Assembly: GCA_029990175.1 (NCBI GenBank)
Contig: JARKIP010000065.1
Span: 4,530,501 to 4,594,500 of the forward strand
Direction of reading: 5' to 3'
Length of the DNA: 64,000 nt
Source of the DNA: Petunia secreta
Taxonomy: Eukaryota > Streptophyta > Magnoliopsida > Solanales > Solanaceae
Under the pieces are notes generated by a model. The model was given only the letters and a program-made list of their open reading frames with translations, ran no database searches and was not told the DNA's origin. Position 1 is the stretch's first letter, and every line of letters starts with the position of its first letter. The position numbers and the translations under genes are program-made. This document shows, piece by piece, positions 44,641 through 57,374 of the stretch.

Positions 44641-47600
44641 TTCTCCTCCACTTAGACTCTCGTTTATCCTCGAACGATCCTAAGTTTGAAGAAAAATTCA
44701 GACAAATAACAAGAGAACTTGCATGACCTTCATAAACTATTCCACGGACATTATCTCATTATTACAGGATCTAAATTATAACGCGCACACTGAATTCTTG
44801 GAAGAAAATATATCTGAATAATATCATAACACCATTACCCATATTATTCGGATAAGCTGACCCTTCCTCGATCACGAGAGGACAGTTCTACATTTTCGGA
44901 ACAAAGATACACGAAACTCTAGATGGATTAACATGATTCTACCGACGAATCACCTCGTCGATATACTTTCCGATAAAGAACAGGTCGATGAAAATAAGAA
45001 TTAGCTTACGCTTCAACAATGCCTTAGAGATTTAATATTACCCTTTAGTATTGGAGGAATACTCCCCGACTTAAAGAAAAAACTCATACCGCTAATTTGA
45101 ATAGAAATAGCTTTCCTCGCAAAGTCTGCTGGACTAAGGAAGACTTAGCTAAAAACATAATACGGCTCAGAACTGAGGTACCAAATTACCCCCTAGAGTT
45201 ACCAAACAGCTACAACTCTCAAGTTCACAATTCCATACTTTTTCTATAAGCACCACCGCCAGATGGATAAACTCAGGGGTCAAATGACGCCTAATAGCCT
45301 TAAAACACAACAATGTACTTAAAAAGCTTCCTTGACACACACTCTAGCTCAACAAAGGGAACAACGAAAGCAACTACTAGCCGCCCAAGCTCACTAATAC
45401 CGGACAAAAAGAGATGGCAATGGACTGGGGATGGAAATAATTAGAGCTTTAGGAAGCACATCTTCTTATTTGGTTGGCTTCCAAAGCTAGACTACTTACG
45501 AGTCAAGCTAGCCAAAGAATTGTAATTGAAGACTATTATGAGATTTATAGAATAACATCCATGCCAATTTAACCTCCCAATAAGAAGGAAACTCTGAAAT
45601 TTACCAGAAACCCCATTTATAACTGAGACTAATTCACATAATAACATGACTCTATAAGTATCTTGAATTAGAGGAACACACATAGATCGAATATTATTTA
45701 TTGATCACTTTACACTGGAAGAAACACTGACACTTTCTGATGCTGACGAATTAGAATCCCATCATCCAACCAACACGGAATTCCAAGAAGAGAGGTAAAC
45801 TTATTTGACATAATAACAGAAGGTGGCACAACAAGATGCCAGGCAGAAAATACCGACACTCACTGCCAAATTTCTGACATTTAGACCAGTTAAACTAGTA
45901 AGGGTCTCACAAATGCCAGAATTAAATCCTACCAGAAGCTTAACCCTCTACCGCAACTGATTCTTAATAAACTGCATCCAACGAAACCATGAAAATATAA
46001 TAAGACAAATCATTTCCAGATCGATCGGAAGAATCAAATCTTACTCACGTATAAGTGAAGAATAAATATCTAGGTCTACTACATCGGCTGCCTCAACATC
46101 CTTTTATCATTGGCAGTTTATAAAACTGCCTATGCAGCTGAGCTGAGCCGCTACCCCTAATAATCACCTCTTAAAAAACCACTACCAGCACACTATGAGC
46201 CTCTGCCGAATGGTGGCATATGTCTGGATGATTAAGATCTAAATGAAATCCCCTGCAACTGGGCAGGTGCCTGAAGGCCAGAGAAAGGAAAACTGCCTTC
46301 GTGCTAAAGTAAAGGAAAACTCCTCAAAGGATAACCAGACTCATGACAATGATAACACCTTTTCGCTGAAAATGGAAGCAGGACAGACCATTGATAGCTA
46401 CAAAGAGAAAACTGAGTCTAATCTTGATGAACTACTCGCGTACTCTGAGAATCACGCTCTCCATGCTGAGATAACTTGGCAGGTGACCTCCCAAAATAAT
46501 CAGAACTATTACCTCCAAATAAGGTACCATGGTGCCCACCAGGGCCGTGAGATCTCTTGCTCCCCCACTCTAACTTATGATATGCCTCATACCTCTGATC
46601 AATATCAACAACATAAAATGAAGTCATGGCCTCAATCTCTCGAGCCATCAGGGACCTCAAGAAAGAAAAAAGGTCATCAATAAATCTTTGAATATTCTCG
46701 GAAGGTTCATGGACTAGTTCTAGTGCATATCCAACCATCTTATAGAATTTAATCTCATATTCTAAAATCCGACAAGCTACCCTATCCAATCCACTCAAAT
46801 TGGCGACTCTTTTCATCTCGCTCGCTGCGCGAAAGGAACTTTTCCACGAATCTAAAAGAAAAATCGAACCAAGTTAGCTAATAAGAGAGCGGTCCACCAA
46901 TTAAAGGCTGGACCCCTGAAACTGGAAAGCAGAATAATCAACACCATACCGCTCGATATAATCAAGAGCCTGAAGGATACGCTGACTTCATTTTATTTTT
47001 AAAAAAAAAACTTACACAGGAATTATTTGATGCATTGCCGAAGAATATCAGAAGGTTAAATTGGGTAAAATAATGCAGCCTCTTCAGAAACCCAGACTTA
47101 GCCATTACTCGGGCTAGCTGACCAGCTAGAACAACTGGAGGCACAACGCATGCTGTCTCTGGAACATAATTTACTGGGGCAACATTAAAAAATAGAACAG
47201 CAGCTCCCTGATACCAAACGTCTGCATCTACGACAACCTAATAAGAGGTTTTTGCGATATCTACGCTGCAAAGATTCTCGTAAAAGCACAATAGATAGCC
47301 AGGGAACAAAAGGCTCTGCTCCATTGCCCATCGCGAGCTCGCACAGCTGGGGCCTGCGCAACTAGATCGTCGACACGATCTACAACTTTCGGGGCTTGAG
47401 TAGCTCTAGCCTCAAGCCAGACTACTTCGTCCTGAACTCCTACCATTTGTTGATTTGTCACACGAGGGTTCACAATTACCACGAAGTAATTAACAAAAAT
47501 ACTTTTGCATACTAGACCGACGCACGATCAGAAAAGAAGGAAGTGAAACTTCATAAATACCATCATAGCCTCTCGTAGATAAGTACGGACATCTACGTAC

Positions 47601-47668
47601 CCATCAGCGAGACTCTACTAGACGCTGTCTTAATCTGGATAGACTCTAAACCGGGCTCCGATACCAAT
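44641..47668 (-). mobile_element. Array interior 2, gag-only, 3028 bp
   Basis: Minus strand, primer-binding site 47655-47666 (TGGTATCGGAGC, one change), polypurine tract 44641-44653. Gag remnant only. Confidence 0.85.
46100..47482 (-). pseudogene. Degenerate gag of array interior 2
   Basis: Minus-strand 47482-47261 opens with VIVNPRVTNQQMVGVQDEVV and continues to AVRARDGQ (the codon at 47482 is GTG, not ATG). A broken part with the WW block follows near 46890, then 46816-46418 gives RVANLSGLDRVACRILEYEI, ELVHEPSENIQRFIDDL, REIEAMTSFYVVDI and a basic Gly-rich tail. This is a gypsy gag with several indels. No protease, reverse transcriptase or integrase follows. Confidence 0.8.
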
Positions 47669-48342
47669 TGACACGACCCAGATTTTTGGCTAGGCCATGC
47701 GGGCACCCGACATCCTCCCCTAGACCCGTCGGGCGAATGCTTAACAACTGATTTACAAAAATGAATATAAATCCAACTCATATATAAGAACAAGACTTAG
47801 AAAAGCATAGATATACTGATACCTCTAAGCTGTACACAGAAATTACAGCTAACTACCCAACATACTAGGTTTAGGGCTATCAAGGCTAGACGTCTAAGAG
47901 TACAAAAAATTACATACGCCTCCTGAAGTGAGCAAAAGAAGACTGAAATAATAAACATACCAATGGTGGCCATCCTGAACAGAAGGTGGCTCACCCTGCA
48001 GCTATAGTTGTCTTCGCTCCATAACAACATGGCGAACTCAATCCTGGAGCGAACCTGTCGAAATGAAATAGATAGACAAGAAACAACAACAAACAAGGGT
48101 GAGTCAAAAGGACTCAATAAATGGGGCAGACTAGCCACCTCAAAGAATATGATCGCTAGACAGGGAGAAGAGAAGCAGATTAACCAAATTCCTCTTATTT
48201 AAATTATAAAAAAGGCAGAGCCAGATAATAACTGGAAACACATATGGAACCATAAACTCATAAATAACCAGGGTTCATAAGATAGAACATATAGGTATCC
48301 TGAGCATATCAACTATCGGAAATACATCATATTATATGTAAA

Positions 48343-48965
48343 TGTTGTTGGGGTGTGCAACCCAATCCATATGTTTATAATGTTGCGGCGTGTAACCTGA
48401 TCCATATATTTATACCGTTGCGGCGTGCAACCCGATCCATATGTTTATATCACTGCAGTGTGCAACGCGGTCCATATATTTATACTGTTGTGGCGTGTAA
48501 CCTGATCCATATATTTATACCGTTGCGGCGTGCAACCCGATCCATATGTTTATATCACTGCAGTGTGCAACCCGGTCCATATATTTATACTGTTGTGGCG
48601 TATAACCCGATCCATATATTTATACTGTTGCGGCGTGCATCCCGATCCATATATTTAAACCGTTGCGGCGTGCAACCCGATCCATATATTTATACCGTTG
48701 CGGCGTACAACCCCATCCATATATTTATACCGTTGCAGCGTGCAACCCCATCCATATATTTATATTGTTGCTGCGTGCAACCCGATCCATATATTTATAC
48801 AGTTGCTGCGTGCAACCCGATCCATATCTTTATACTGTTGCTGCGTGCAACCTGATCCATATCCTTATACCGTTGTGGCGTGCAACCCGATCTATATGCT
48901 TATACCGTTGCGGCGTGCAAATCGATCCATATATTACTACCGTTGCAGCGTGCAGCTGAATCCAC
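48343..48965 (-). repeat. 35-bp minisatellite, about 18 units, with a higher-order duplication
   Basis: Within it a block of about 105 bp (three units, including TATCACTGCAGTGTGCAAC) is duplicated (about 48415-48520 and 48520-48625), evidence of recent expansion by multi-unit duplication. Confidence 0.85.
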
Positions 48966-49081
48966 ATAACTAAAGCATATAAAAATTAGGGGCACAAAAG
49001 AGCCAAAAACATATAGGCAACTAAAATATGTCCGCAATATTGGATGAATGCGGTATGATGCAATACAGTCACATATATCTG

Positions 49082-49402
49082 ATACCCATCTCCCGGGAGG
49101 TACTCTCATCGTCTACAAGGAGATATATGCAATAATGATCCTTTGCCAGCTCGGGACTCTCATTGATTACCGGAAAGTATATGCAATGATGACCCTTCAC
49201 CGGCTCAGGACTCTTATCGACTATCTGGAAGTATATGCAATGATGACCCTTCACCGGCTCGGGACTCTCATCGATTACTGGGAAGTATATGCAATGATGA
49301 CCCTTCATTGGCTCGGGACACTCATCGTTACCGGGAATTATATGCAATAATGACCCTTCACAAGCTTGAGACTCTCATCGATTACCGGGAAGTATATGCA
49401 AT
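49082..49402 (-). repeat. 54-bp minisatellite, about 6 units
   Basis: Reverse-orientation 54-bp units, GATTACCGGG subtype; one unit is shortened. Confidence 0.9.
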
Positions 49403-51018
49403 GCTCAAAACTAGAGTACAATGCACATATGCTCAATGCAGTACCAAGAATAGGGCATAACATATACTATACAATGTAAATTCAATGTGATGGTGTAATG
49501 AGTACGCCTATTGGCAGCTACACATGTAAGGAACACGTGGTAGAATATCCACAAGGCCAAGGGCCTCCAAAGAAATGGGCACAAACACTTACCTTGTTCC
49601 AAAGCTAGCACTGCTATTCAACAACTGCATTATCTTTGGGTTCGCTGCCAAACGATCCCGCTCTATTCAATAAGTAGAAAAATATATCAAATTACGCTAA
49701 AGGCTTCATTCCTCACATCTTAGGCAATCCGGTTAGGAACCTGATACCATATTTGCATACGCAATACACAGTCCAGACCTATGTATATGGTTCAAAGTCA
49801 CATAACCAAACCCTAAATGAATAACATTTTCGGGTTGCCCATAACTCCCTGAGTATGAAGATATAATCAATTCTACTATCGGGGTCCAATTAACCCTTGA
49901 AACTATCGATTGAACTTAATAAAATGATGTCTAATATTCCAATTTTTACCCTTAAAATATATTCAAACGCATGTAATAAACTAAAATAATGGATTAACAC
50001 CATTACCTGAATGTTTCGGGGTAAAAATTCTATTTTTTCCTTCTCCTTTTCCTTTCTCTTTTTCCTGGCCATTTTCCCCTCTGTGTTCTCTTGTGTTTCT
50101 CGTTTCTGTTTTTCGTCTGTAACTTTCTTTGTTGCAAATGTAAAGTAAAGTCCACAACCTTACTTTTCTTTTTTCTTATGTTTTCCCCTCTTTTTTTTCC
50201 TTTAATATTTTCTTTTCGTGATAAAAATTAAAACGGTACCCTACGAAACTCGAAATAATTCTAAATTTCTCAAGCAAGTTATACAAAATTTATGTAGCAT
50301 ACTCGCTAAGGCGGATCTCAAATCGGACTCCCGAAACTCCATATGCGAATTAAAAGGAAAAATATCAAATTCTTTTACTTTCGGCATTTTAGCGGAAACT
50401 ATCCGAACGACCTCAAAATTCACTTCCGAAAATTCGTACAGGTCAAAAATAGTCATAAGAACCAAACAACGCTTTTGAATTTCGAATCAGAGCTCATTCA
50501 TCGAAATCGAGGTCAAAAATCTCTTTTTCATATTTACCGACAACGAAAACAAAAACCTTCTTCTGATACCTACCAAACAAGGTCCGATTTAGCTCAAATT
50601 TTACAGACAAGTCCTAGTGGACCTTATGAAGATTTTAAAATTATCGGCCTACCAATCGGAGTCCTAACTTCCGAAATGACTAACTAAGGTCGTTTCACTT
50701 TCTCACTTTTTTTTAAAGTCTTTTGCTCTCTTTTCCTATAAATTTCAGCAGGTAGATGTGTAAAAAAGGGTAGTAAATGCCCTATTTAAAGCCTAAAAGT
50801 TAAGGACAAAGGTGGAGTTTAAAACCGGGTTTGACTTTTTAACCCTGAAAGAACGTTTGGACATGCTTATGTGCATTTGAGAGAAAAGGAAAAGAAAAAG
50901 AAAAAAAAAAGAGAAAAGAAAAGTGAGATAAAAATAAATACGCATTTTGACTTATCCAATTGTTCTCAAAAGGGGAGGGAAATTTTAATCACTTATTTTC
51001 TTTTTCTTATAGGTCATC

Positions 51019-52555
51019 ATGAGTCAAAAGTTTCACCGTTTTGGAATGACTATGGGCGCACCTCCTTTGTTAACTAATTGGTAGAATAATTTTTCATTTT
51101 GCGAGCAAACCGAAGTACGCCAACATCTGGGTCATTCGATTTCTCTATTAGAAATGGAGCCGTATAGAAAAATGATTGAAGTGTCAGTGTCATTTTGGGA
51201 TGAAAAACTAAATGTGTTTAGATTTGAGGACGTTGAGTTAACACCTTTGCTGGAAGAAATAGGAGGGTTTATATCACACTCGAGGCTAGACAAACATCCT
51301 TAGCAGGGGAGTCGCATTTTAGCTCCCAGCATCCCTACACCTGAGGAGTTTCGTGATAAATTAGGGATGGTAGCAAGTGTGAATGTAGAATTTTTATAAC
51401 AAAAGAAAATACCTTTTCCTAGTTTTACAACAGGTTTGGGTATTTGAGTGCATTCGACGACCGTAAGAAAGAGTTCAAGTCCTACAATGACTGGAGGAGA
51501 GTTAGACCATTTGCATTTGCTGTTTGTTTCTTGGGAGTAATGGTGTTCCTGAAAGCTCGAATTACGACATATGTTCGAGGCTTGACATGGTTACTGATGC
51601 TGTATTTAATGGGATTGATGGTTATTGTTATACTATAGTTCCTATAATTGTGGCAGACATTTATCAGGCTTTGGGTTGTTGCAAAGAAGAGAAAACTATT
51701 TTCAAGGTTGCAACCTTCTACTACAAGTGTGGTTCAAGGAGGATTTGAGGAAAGTGAGAGGTGCGCAAGAATTGTCTAAGCTGAATGGTTCCAACTACTT
51801 GGTTGGCGAATGGTACGGGTTTCCAAAATTCAAGCAGCCAAGCAGCACAGAGAAATGGGTATGTTTGTTAGAAAGCATAACGGAGGATTCAATTCAATGG
51901 ATGTTCACTTGGTTTCCTTCATCAAATTTTATCATTAGCTCTGAGAAGGCATCCTTTGCTATACTTATGGGATTGAGAGGTCTCCAACCCTATCAACCAC
52001 TAAGTGTGATGAGGCAAGCAGGGAGAAAGCAAATCATCCCACTCATACCAGACACGAAGGCCTACCAGTTCGATTATACTGAAGATATTGTTCCAAAAGT
52101 CAAAAGCATTAGAAAATCCTGGGTAAGTAGACAAGTCATGGGGAAGGATTCATTAGCATCAGACTGATATAACGCTGGATACGAACCAAATTACAACAAT
52201 TGGTTACGTTCTAGCATAAAAGGAAATGTGGTAGTGGGGGCCTAGCCAAGGAAATGATATAAGAGACCGAAAGGCGGAAGCTCAAATTCAATACCAAGAG
52301 TTCATGTTGAAGGTCGTTAAAATGGACAAAGAAAATAAAGAAGAGATCGAAATATAGAGGAATCGCACATTAGAGTTGGAAGGAAAGATAGAGGCATTGG
52401 GGATGAAGCTGGAGCAATGGAATTCAGAGTGTGCTGAGGTAGATATCCTACATTTAGTCGCGGCCAAGGGATACTTAACCAAGGCTATGGAGGAAGCCAA
52501 GGAGATTACCCGAGAAGAAAAAAGAGTCAGGCTGGAGGAAGAGCGTGTTGCCTAG
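51019..52555 (+). pseudogene. Ogre-type ORF1, copy 1 (plant mobile domain-like)
   Basis: After a likely ATG at 51019, frames give VSFWDEKLNVFRFEDVELTP then LLEEIGGF, KKEFKSYNDWRRVRPFAFAV, ADIYQALGCC and CNLLLQVWFKEDL. An open stretch of 180 residues (51625-52167) follows, with SITEDSIQWMFTWFP, MGLRGLQPYQPLSVMRQAGR and KQIIPLIPD. This matches the ORF1 protein of Ogre-like elements, related to the plant mobile domain (aminotransferase-like). The end is coiled-coil, Glu/Lys-rich (52290-52555). Two or more frameshifts and several stops make it dead. The role of this protein in the element is not known. Confidence 0.75.
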
Positions 52556-52890
52556 TCAAGTGTCATTTTCATCTCTTTTGTATTTTTTTTAAAAAGTCGA
52601 CATATATTGAATTTCAAAATGTTTTTGGGAATCTATGAGAACAATTGGCAACAAAAGGCGTAACTATTTTCTTTGCATCATAACAAACCTAGGAAGGCTA
52701 GACGTTCTTGGCACGTCATAGTCCATTAGTAAACCTATTCCAAATGTCGAAAGGGTTCTCTACTCGAAAAAGAAAAAACGGCATCCTTGCATGCAGTCAA
52801 AGAAATGTTTGAGCAAAATATTGATCGGCTGCCTGAGTGTGATCAAGACTATAAGATTGTTTTGATCTTTACATTTCATTGTTTTGTTTT
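52556..52890. other. Spacer between the two ORF1 copies
   Basis: Non-coding, nothing recognised. Confidence 0.5.
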
Positions 52891-52893
52891 CAG

Positions 52894-54480
52894 AGTATGG
52901 CTGCAAGAGCTACATTTTAATTTGAGACTGTTTCTCGAGCTCCTCACTTGATCAGACTCTGGTGGGAAGATTTGGCTGCTTTCAGTAAGGTCCATGTTCA
53001 AAAGGTGTTGGGAGAACTGGTGGATCTCAAAGCTTACACCGCCATGCCTGGTTTAGTCGAGGCTGCTACACATTTTTGGGACTACGAAAGGGCAGTATTT
53101 CATTTCAATGGTTTGGAGTTGGCACCAATGCTAGAGGAATTTGGAGGACTAGCAGGGTTAGAGCCTAGGCCCGAGACCATGATTTATCCCTAAGACGTGG
53201 ACCTTAAGGAGTTCATTGAACTGTTGCACGCTCCTTATGATCCATATGTCGAAGGAGTGCATGATGGAAAGGTCACTTTAGAGTATCTATATTCTAGATT
53301 TGGAGATCCAACTCTTAGGCACGATAGGATTGGGGCATGGGAAATTCAAGATTGGGAATGCACTGAATCAAATGCTTTCATTGTTGCTTTTCTGGGGGAG
53401 CATAGTTTTCCCCGAGAAAGAAGGAAAGATCGACATAAGGCTAGGAAAGGTTGTTGAAGGGTTGCGCAAAGGTGCTCAAAAGCGCCAGGTAAGTTTAGTT
53501 CCAATGATCGTGGGGGAAGTTTATAGGGCTCTAACCAAATGTAGAAAGGGAGGAGACTTCTTTGTAGGGTGCAACCTCTTGCTACAAATATTATTGATAG
53601 AACATTTAAACAGTGTCCCCATTAGTCCAATAGCACCAAGGCCATCAAGGGACGGGGGCATCCGCTCACATAGCACCCGCATGGCTGGAACAACAGTATA
53701 GGAAGACCCCGCAAACATGCGAGGATGGTACACCAAATTTGAAGAGTTACAAATGGTCCAGTGGGTAATTGAAAACTGTGTTGGTTTCATTATTTCCATA
53801 CACTGACAAGACACCACTTTTTTGACGCTGATTGGATTCCGAGGAACTCATCACTATGTCCCCTTCAGAATCCTCCGACAAGTAGGGATGACACAACAAA
53901 CTCTTCAGTTGACAAAATGGAGAAGTTTTAATGTTGACATAAAGGACATTGAGCATCTGATGGTTGGTACAATATTGACAATATGGGAAGGAAGGCTTAC
54001 TATGCAATTTTGTCGTGGCCGAGACAGCAGGGTGAACCCCATTTCTACTTTGACTTATCCTCAGTGGCTTAGTGAAGATAGAGAGAAGTTCCAATCAAAG
54101 ACCGCAGTGAAAAGAAAAGCCTAAGCTCCAAGTGTCACTGAAAAGTGCAAGACCCTATGGCAAAAGTTTTATAAAAATAAGAAGGACTTAAGGGTGACAT
54201 AAAAGAGGGAGATGAGGAGGCAATACAAGGAAAGGATCAAAGCGGATGAGCTTAAGTATTGGACAGGCAAAATCATGGCAGCAAAGCAAGCTGCTGGGAA
54301 TCTACAACACTTGCTCAAGGGGTGGGGAGATTTTTTTAAGTCAGTGCCGTTAGAAAAAAAGAAACAATAAGAGTGGAAATCTGTGAATTATTCACAAAAG
54401 CTCTGGGTGATATGCAAGCAGTGAAGGATCTGATGGAGATGTTTGGACCCTCCACCAGCAAACCTGGTTCACAAATCTAA
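52894..54480 (+). pseudogene. Ogre-type ORF1, copy 2 (divergent paralogue)
   Basis: ATG at 52897, early stop at 52918, then 52948-53193 gives LIRLWWEDLAAFSKVHVQKV and ATHFWDYERAVFHFNGLELA then PMLEEFGGLAGL. 53197-53457 gives DLKEFIELLHAPYDPY and, across frames, VPMIVGEVYRALTKCRKGGD then FFVGCNLLLQI, the same blocks as copy 1. The later part is broken (YNIDNMGRKAYYAI, RFF, LGDMQAVKDLMEMFG). It resembles copy 1 in domain order but is clearly diverged, so this is an old duplication or a two-protein arrangement, not a recent tandem repeat. Confidence 0.7.
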
Positions 54481-54890
54481 GGAAGAAACCAAAGGGAAAG
54501 AAGATGCTGGAGCTGATGCTTGATTCAAAACCTCTTTGCTTGGCACATAGTCTGGTCGTTTTAAGTCGAGTCGTTTTTCTTTCTTCTTTTTCCATTTAGT
54601 CGAGTCGTTGTCAGAAATTAGTGATTTTAATAAAGCCAAACAAATCAAATAAAATTTCGTTATTTTAGGTTTTAAGACTTGTGTTGATTATGCTTATGCA
54701 AACCAAATGATGTGTTCGGCGCAAACATTACTTCAAATCTTCGATAAGCCTACCTCTGGCACAAAAGAGGTCCCTTGCATAATAGGACACGAATTTGTTA
54801 ATGCTAACACTTACTCATATTCTTTTCTCTATTTTTTTTTATTTTAGTCCCATTCCCTAAAGTTTGGTTTGTGCATTCTGGTTGCACCGC
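54481..54890 (+). other. Spacer between ORF1 and gag of the Ogre-like element
   Basis: Non-coding, with a TTTAGTCGAGTCGTT direct repeat (54560 and 54595). In the intact element this would lead straight into gag at 63086. Confidence 0.5.
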
Positions 54891-57374
54891 TGACACGACC
54901 CAGAATCCGGTTAGGCCGTGCGGGCACCCGACATCCCCCTTTAGACCTGTCGGGCGAACCCCTACCACTTAAATCAGGAAAATAAATATAAAAATTCACC
55001 AATAAGGACAAGACTTAAAAAAAATCACAGACATACTGATACCTCTAAGCTGTAAAAAAGAAATTACAACTGACTACCCAACATACTAGGTTTAGGGCTA
55101 TCCAGACTAGACATCTAAGAGTACAAAAGAAGACAAATACCTCCTGAAGGGAGAAAAATGCAACTGAAATAACAACCAATAAACTGGTAGCCATCCGGAA
55201 TAAAAGTTGGCTCACCCTGACAGCTGAAGTCGTCTTCGCTCATTTACAACGTGGCGAACTCAATCCTGGAGCGAACCTGCCGAAACGAAATAGATAGATA
55301 AGAAACAAACAACAAACAAGGGTGAGTCAAAAGGACTCAATAAGTGGGGCAAACTAACCACCTCAAAGAATAGGATGGCTAGCCAGGGAGAAAAGAAACA
55401 AATAAACCAAATTCCTCTTATTTAAATTATGAAAAGGCGGAGCCAGATAATAACTAGAAATACGTATGGAATCACAAACTCATTAACAACCAGGAACGTA
55501 AGATAGCCAGAATATATAGGTATCCCGAACATATCAACAATTAGAAATACATCATACCGTCGCGGTGTTCAACCAGATCCATATATTTATACTGTTGCGG
55601 CGTGCAACCCGATCCACGCAACCCAGAATACGAGCCAGAAATATATAGGCAAACTGAGATATGTCCACAACATGGTGTACATACCGCATACATAAAACAC
55701 AAAACAACACACATAATAGTCAGTATGCGGTGCAATGAGATGGGATGAATGCGGTATGATGCAATGCAGTCACATATGCCTGATACCTATCTCCGGCGCG
55801 AGACTCTCATCGTCTACTAGGAGATATATGCAATAATAACCCTTCACCGGCTCGGGATTCTCATCGATTACCGGGAAGTATATGGAATGATGACCCTTCA
55901 CCGGTGCGGGACTCTCATCGCCAACCGGGAAGTATATGCAATAATGACCCTTCACCGGTACGGGACTCTCATCGCCAACCGGGAAGTATATGCAATAATG
56001 ACCCTTCGCCGGTGCGGGACTCTCATCGCCAACCGGGAAGTATATGCAATGCTCAAAACCAGAGTGCAATGCTCATATGTTCAATGCAACACCAACTACA
56101 GGGCATAACATATAATATACAATGTAAATTCAAAGCTAAGACATAATGAGTACGCCTATCGGCAGCTACACACATAAGGAAACACGTGGTAGAAAATCTA
56201 CGAGGCCAAGTGCCTCCAAAGAAATGGATATAAACACTTACCTCTTCTAAAAGTTAGTACGGCTAATCAACAACCGCTTTATCCTTTGGTTTCCTTGCTA
56301 AACGATCCCACTCTATTCAATAAGCAGAAAAATATATCAAATTAGGCTAAAGGCTTCTTTCCTCACATCTTAGGGCAATCCGGTTAGGAACCTGATACCC
56401 TATTCGCATACGCAATACACAGGCCAGGCCTATGTACAGTGTTTAAGGCCACCGAACCAAACCCTAAATTAATTACATTTATATGTTGCCCATAACTCAC
56501 TGAATACGAATATATAATCAATTCCATTATCGGGGTCCATTTGACCATTAAAACTATTTATTGAACTTATTAAAACGATGTCTAATATTCCAAGTTTTAC
56601 CGTTAAAACATATTCAAACACATGTAATAAACTCAAATAATGCATTAAGATCATTACCTGAATATTTCGGGGTAAAAATTCTACTATTTTTCCGGCTCTT
56701 TTCTCATTTTCTAGCAATTTTTCCTGATAATTTTCTCTGTTTCGTTTCTTGTTGCGTTCTGTTCTCGTTGTTTCTCTTTCTGTACTTAGCATATATGCTA
56801 AGTAGCATTTATATTCCACCGCCACTGATCCTTTCTTTCTCTTTCTTTAATTTTATCTTTTTTCTTTTTTTTTTTCTTTTTTTTTATTTTCTTTTCACAA
56901 AAATTAAAACGGTACCCTACGATATTCGAAATAATTTCAACTTTTGCATACGAGTTATACAAAATATATGTAACATACTCGCGAAGGCGGATCTCAAATC
57001 GGGTTCCCAAAACTCAAGATGCGAATTTAAATGGAAAAAGGTCAAATTATTTAACTTTCGGCATTTTAGCGGTAACTAGCCGAACAACATCAAAATTCAC
57101 TTTCGAAAAATTACAAAAGTCGCAAATAATCATACGAACCTTACGGCGCTTTCAGATTTCGAATCAGAGCTCATTCTCCAAAACCGAGCTCGAAAATCTC
57201 TTTATAATATTTATCGACAATAAAAACTGAAACCTTCTTCCGATGCCTACCAAACGATGTCTGATTTAGCTCAAATTTTACAGACAGATCCTAATGGACA
57301 TTAAGAATATTTTAAAATTATCGACACACCAAGCGGAGCCCTATCTTTCGAAACGACTAACCGAGATCGTTTCA
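54891..57374 (-). mobile_element. 3' LTR of element 3, 2484 bp
   Basis: Ends TGACACGACC (54891) and GATCGTTTCA (57374), next to a polypurine tract (57375-57387). Only about 1.7 units of the 35-bp repeat (55556-55617) and about 5 of the 54-bp repeat (55795-56045) remain. G-box at 56183-56188. Confidence 0.9.
55795..56045 (-). repeat. 54-bp minisatellite, about 5 units
   Basis: Mostly of the GCCAACCGGG subtype, like the solo LTR at 23210, unlike the array LTRs. Confidence 0.9.

Larger units (their letters stand above)
36114..50697 (-). mobile_element. Tandem family G array: LTR-INT-LTR-INT-LTR
   Basis: Three LTRs (36114-38722, 41742-44640, 47669-50697) alternate with two interiors (38723-41741, 44641-47668), all minus strand. 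The middle LTR borders a polypurine tract on one side and a primer-binding site on the other, so it serves as 3' LTR of one interior and 5' LTR of the next. The whole block is flanked by one perfect 5-bp duplication, CTTTC (36109-36113 and 50698-50702). Confidence 0.95.
47669..50697 (-). mobile_element. Array LTR 3 (outer 5' LTR), 3029 bp
   Basis: Ends TGACACGACC (47669) and GGTCGTTTCA (50697), next to the CTTTC duplication. It has the longest 35-bp array in the window, about 18 units (48343-48965), about 6 units of the 54-bp repeat (49082-49402), and the G-box at 49534-49539. Confidence 0.95.
50698..54890 (+). mobile_element. Ogre-like element, ORF1 region (host of the array)
   Basis: The continuation of 34736-36113 after the array. 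It carries two degenerate mobile-domain-like ORF1 copies and a 3' spacer, and continues, after the family G insertion at 54891-63085, into gag at 63086. Low-complexity purine DNA (50880-50930) precedes ORF1. Confidence 0.75.

Noticed and set aside
50870..51010. Lys/Glu-rich frame MHLREKEKKKKKK
   Set aside because: It is translation of a purine-rich low-complexity tract before ORF1.
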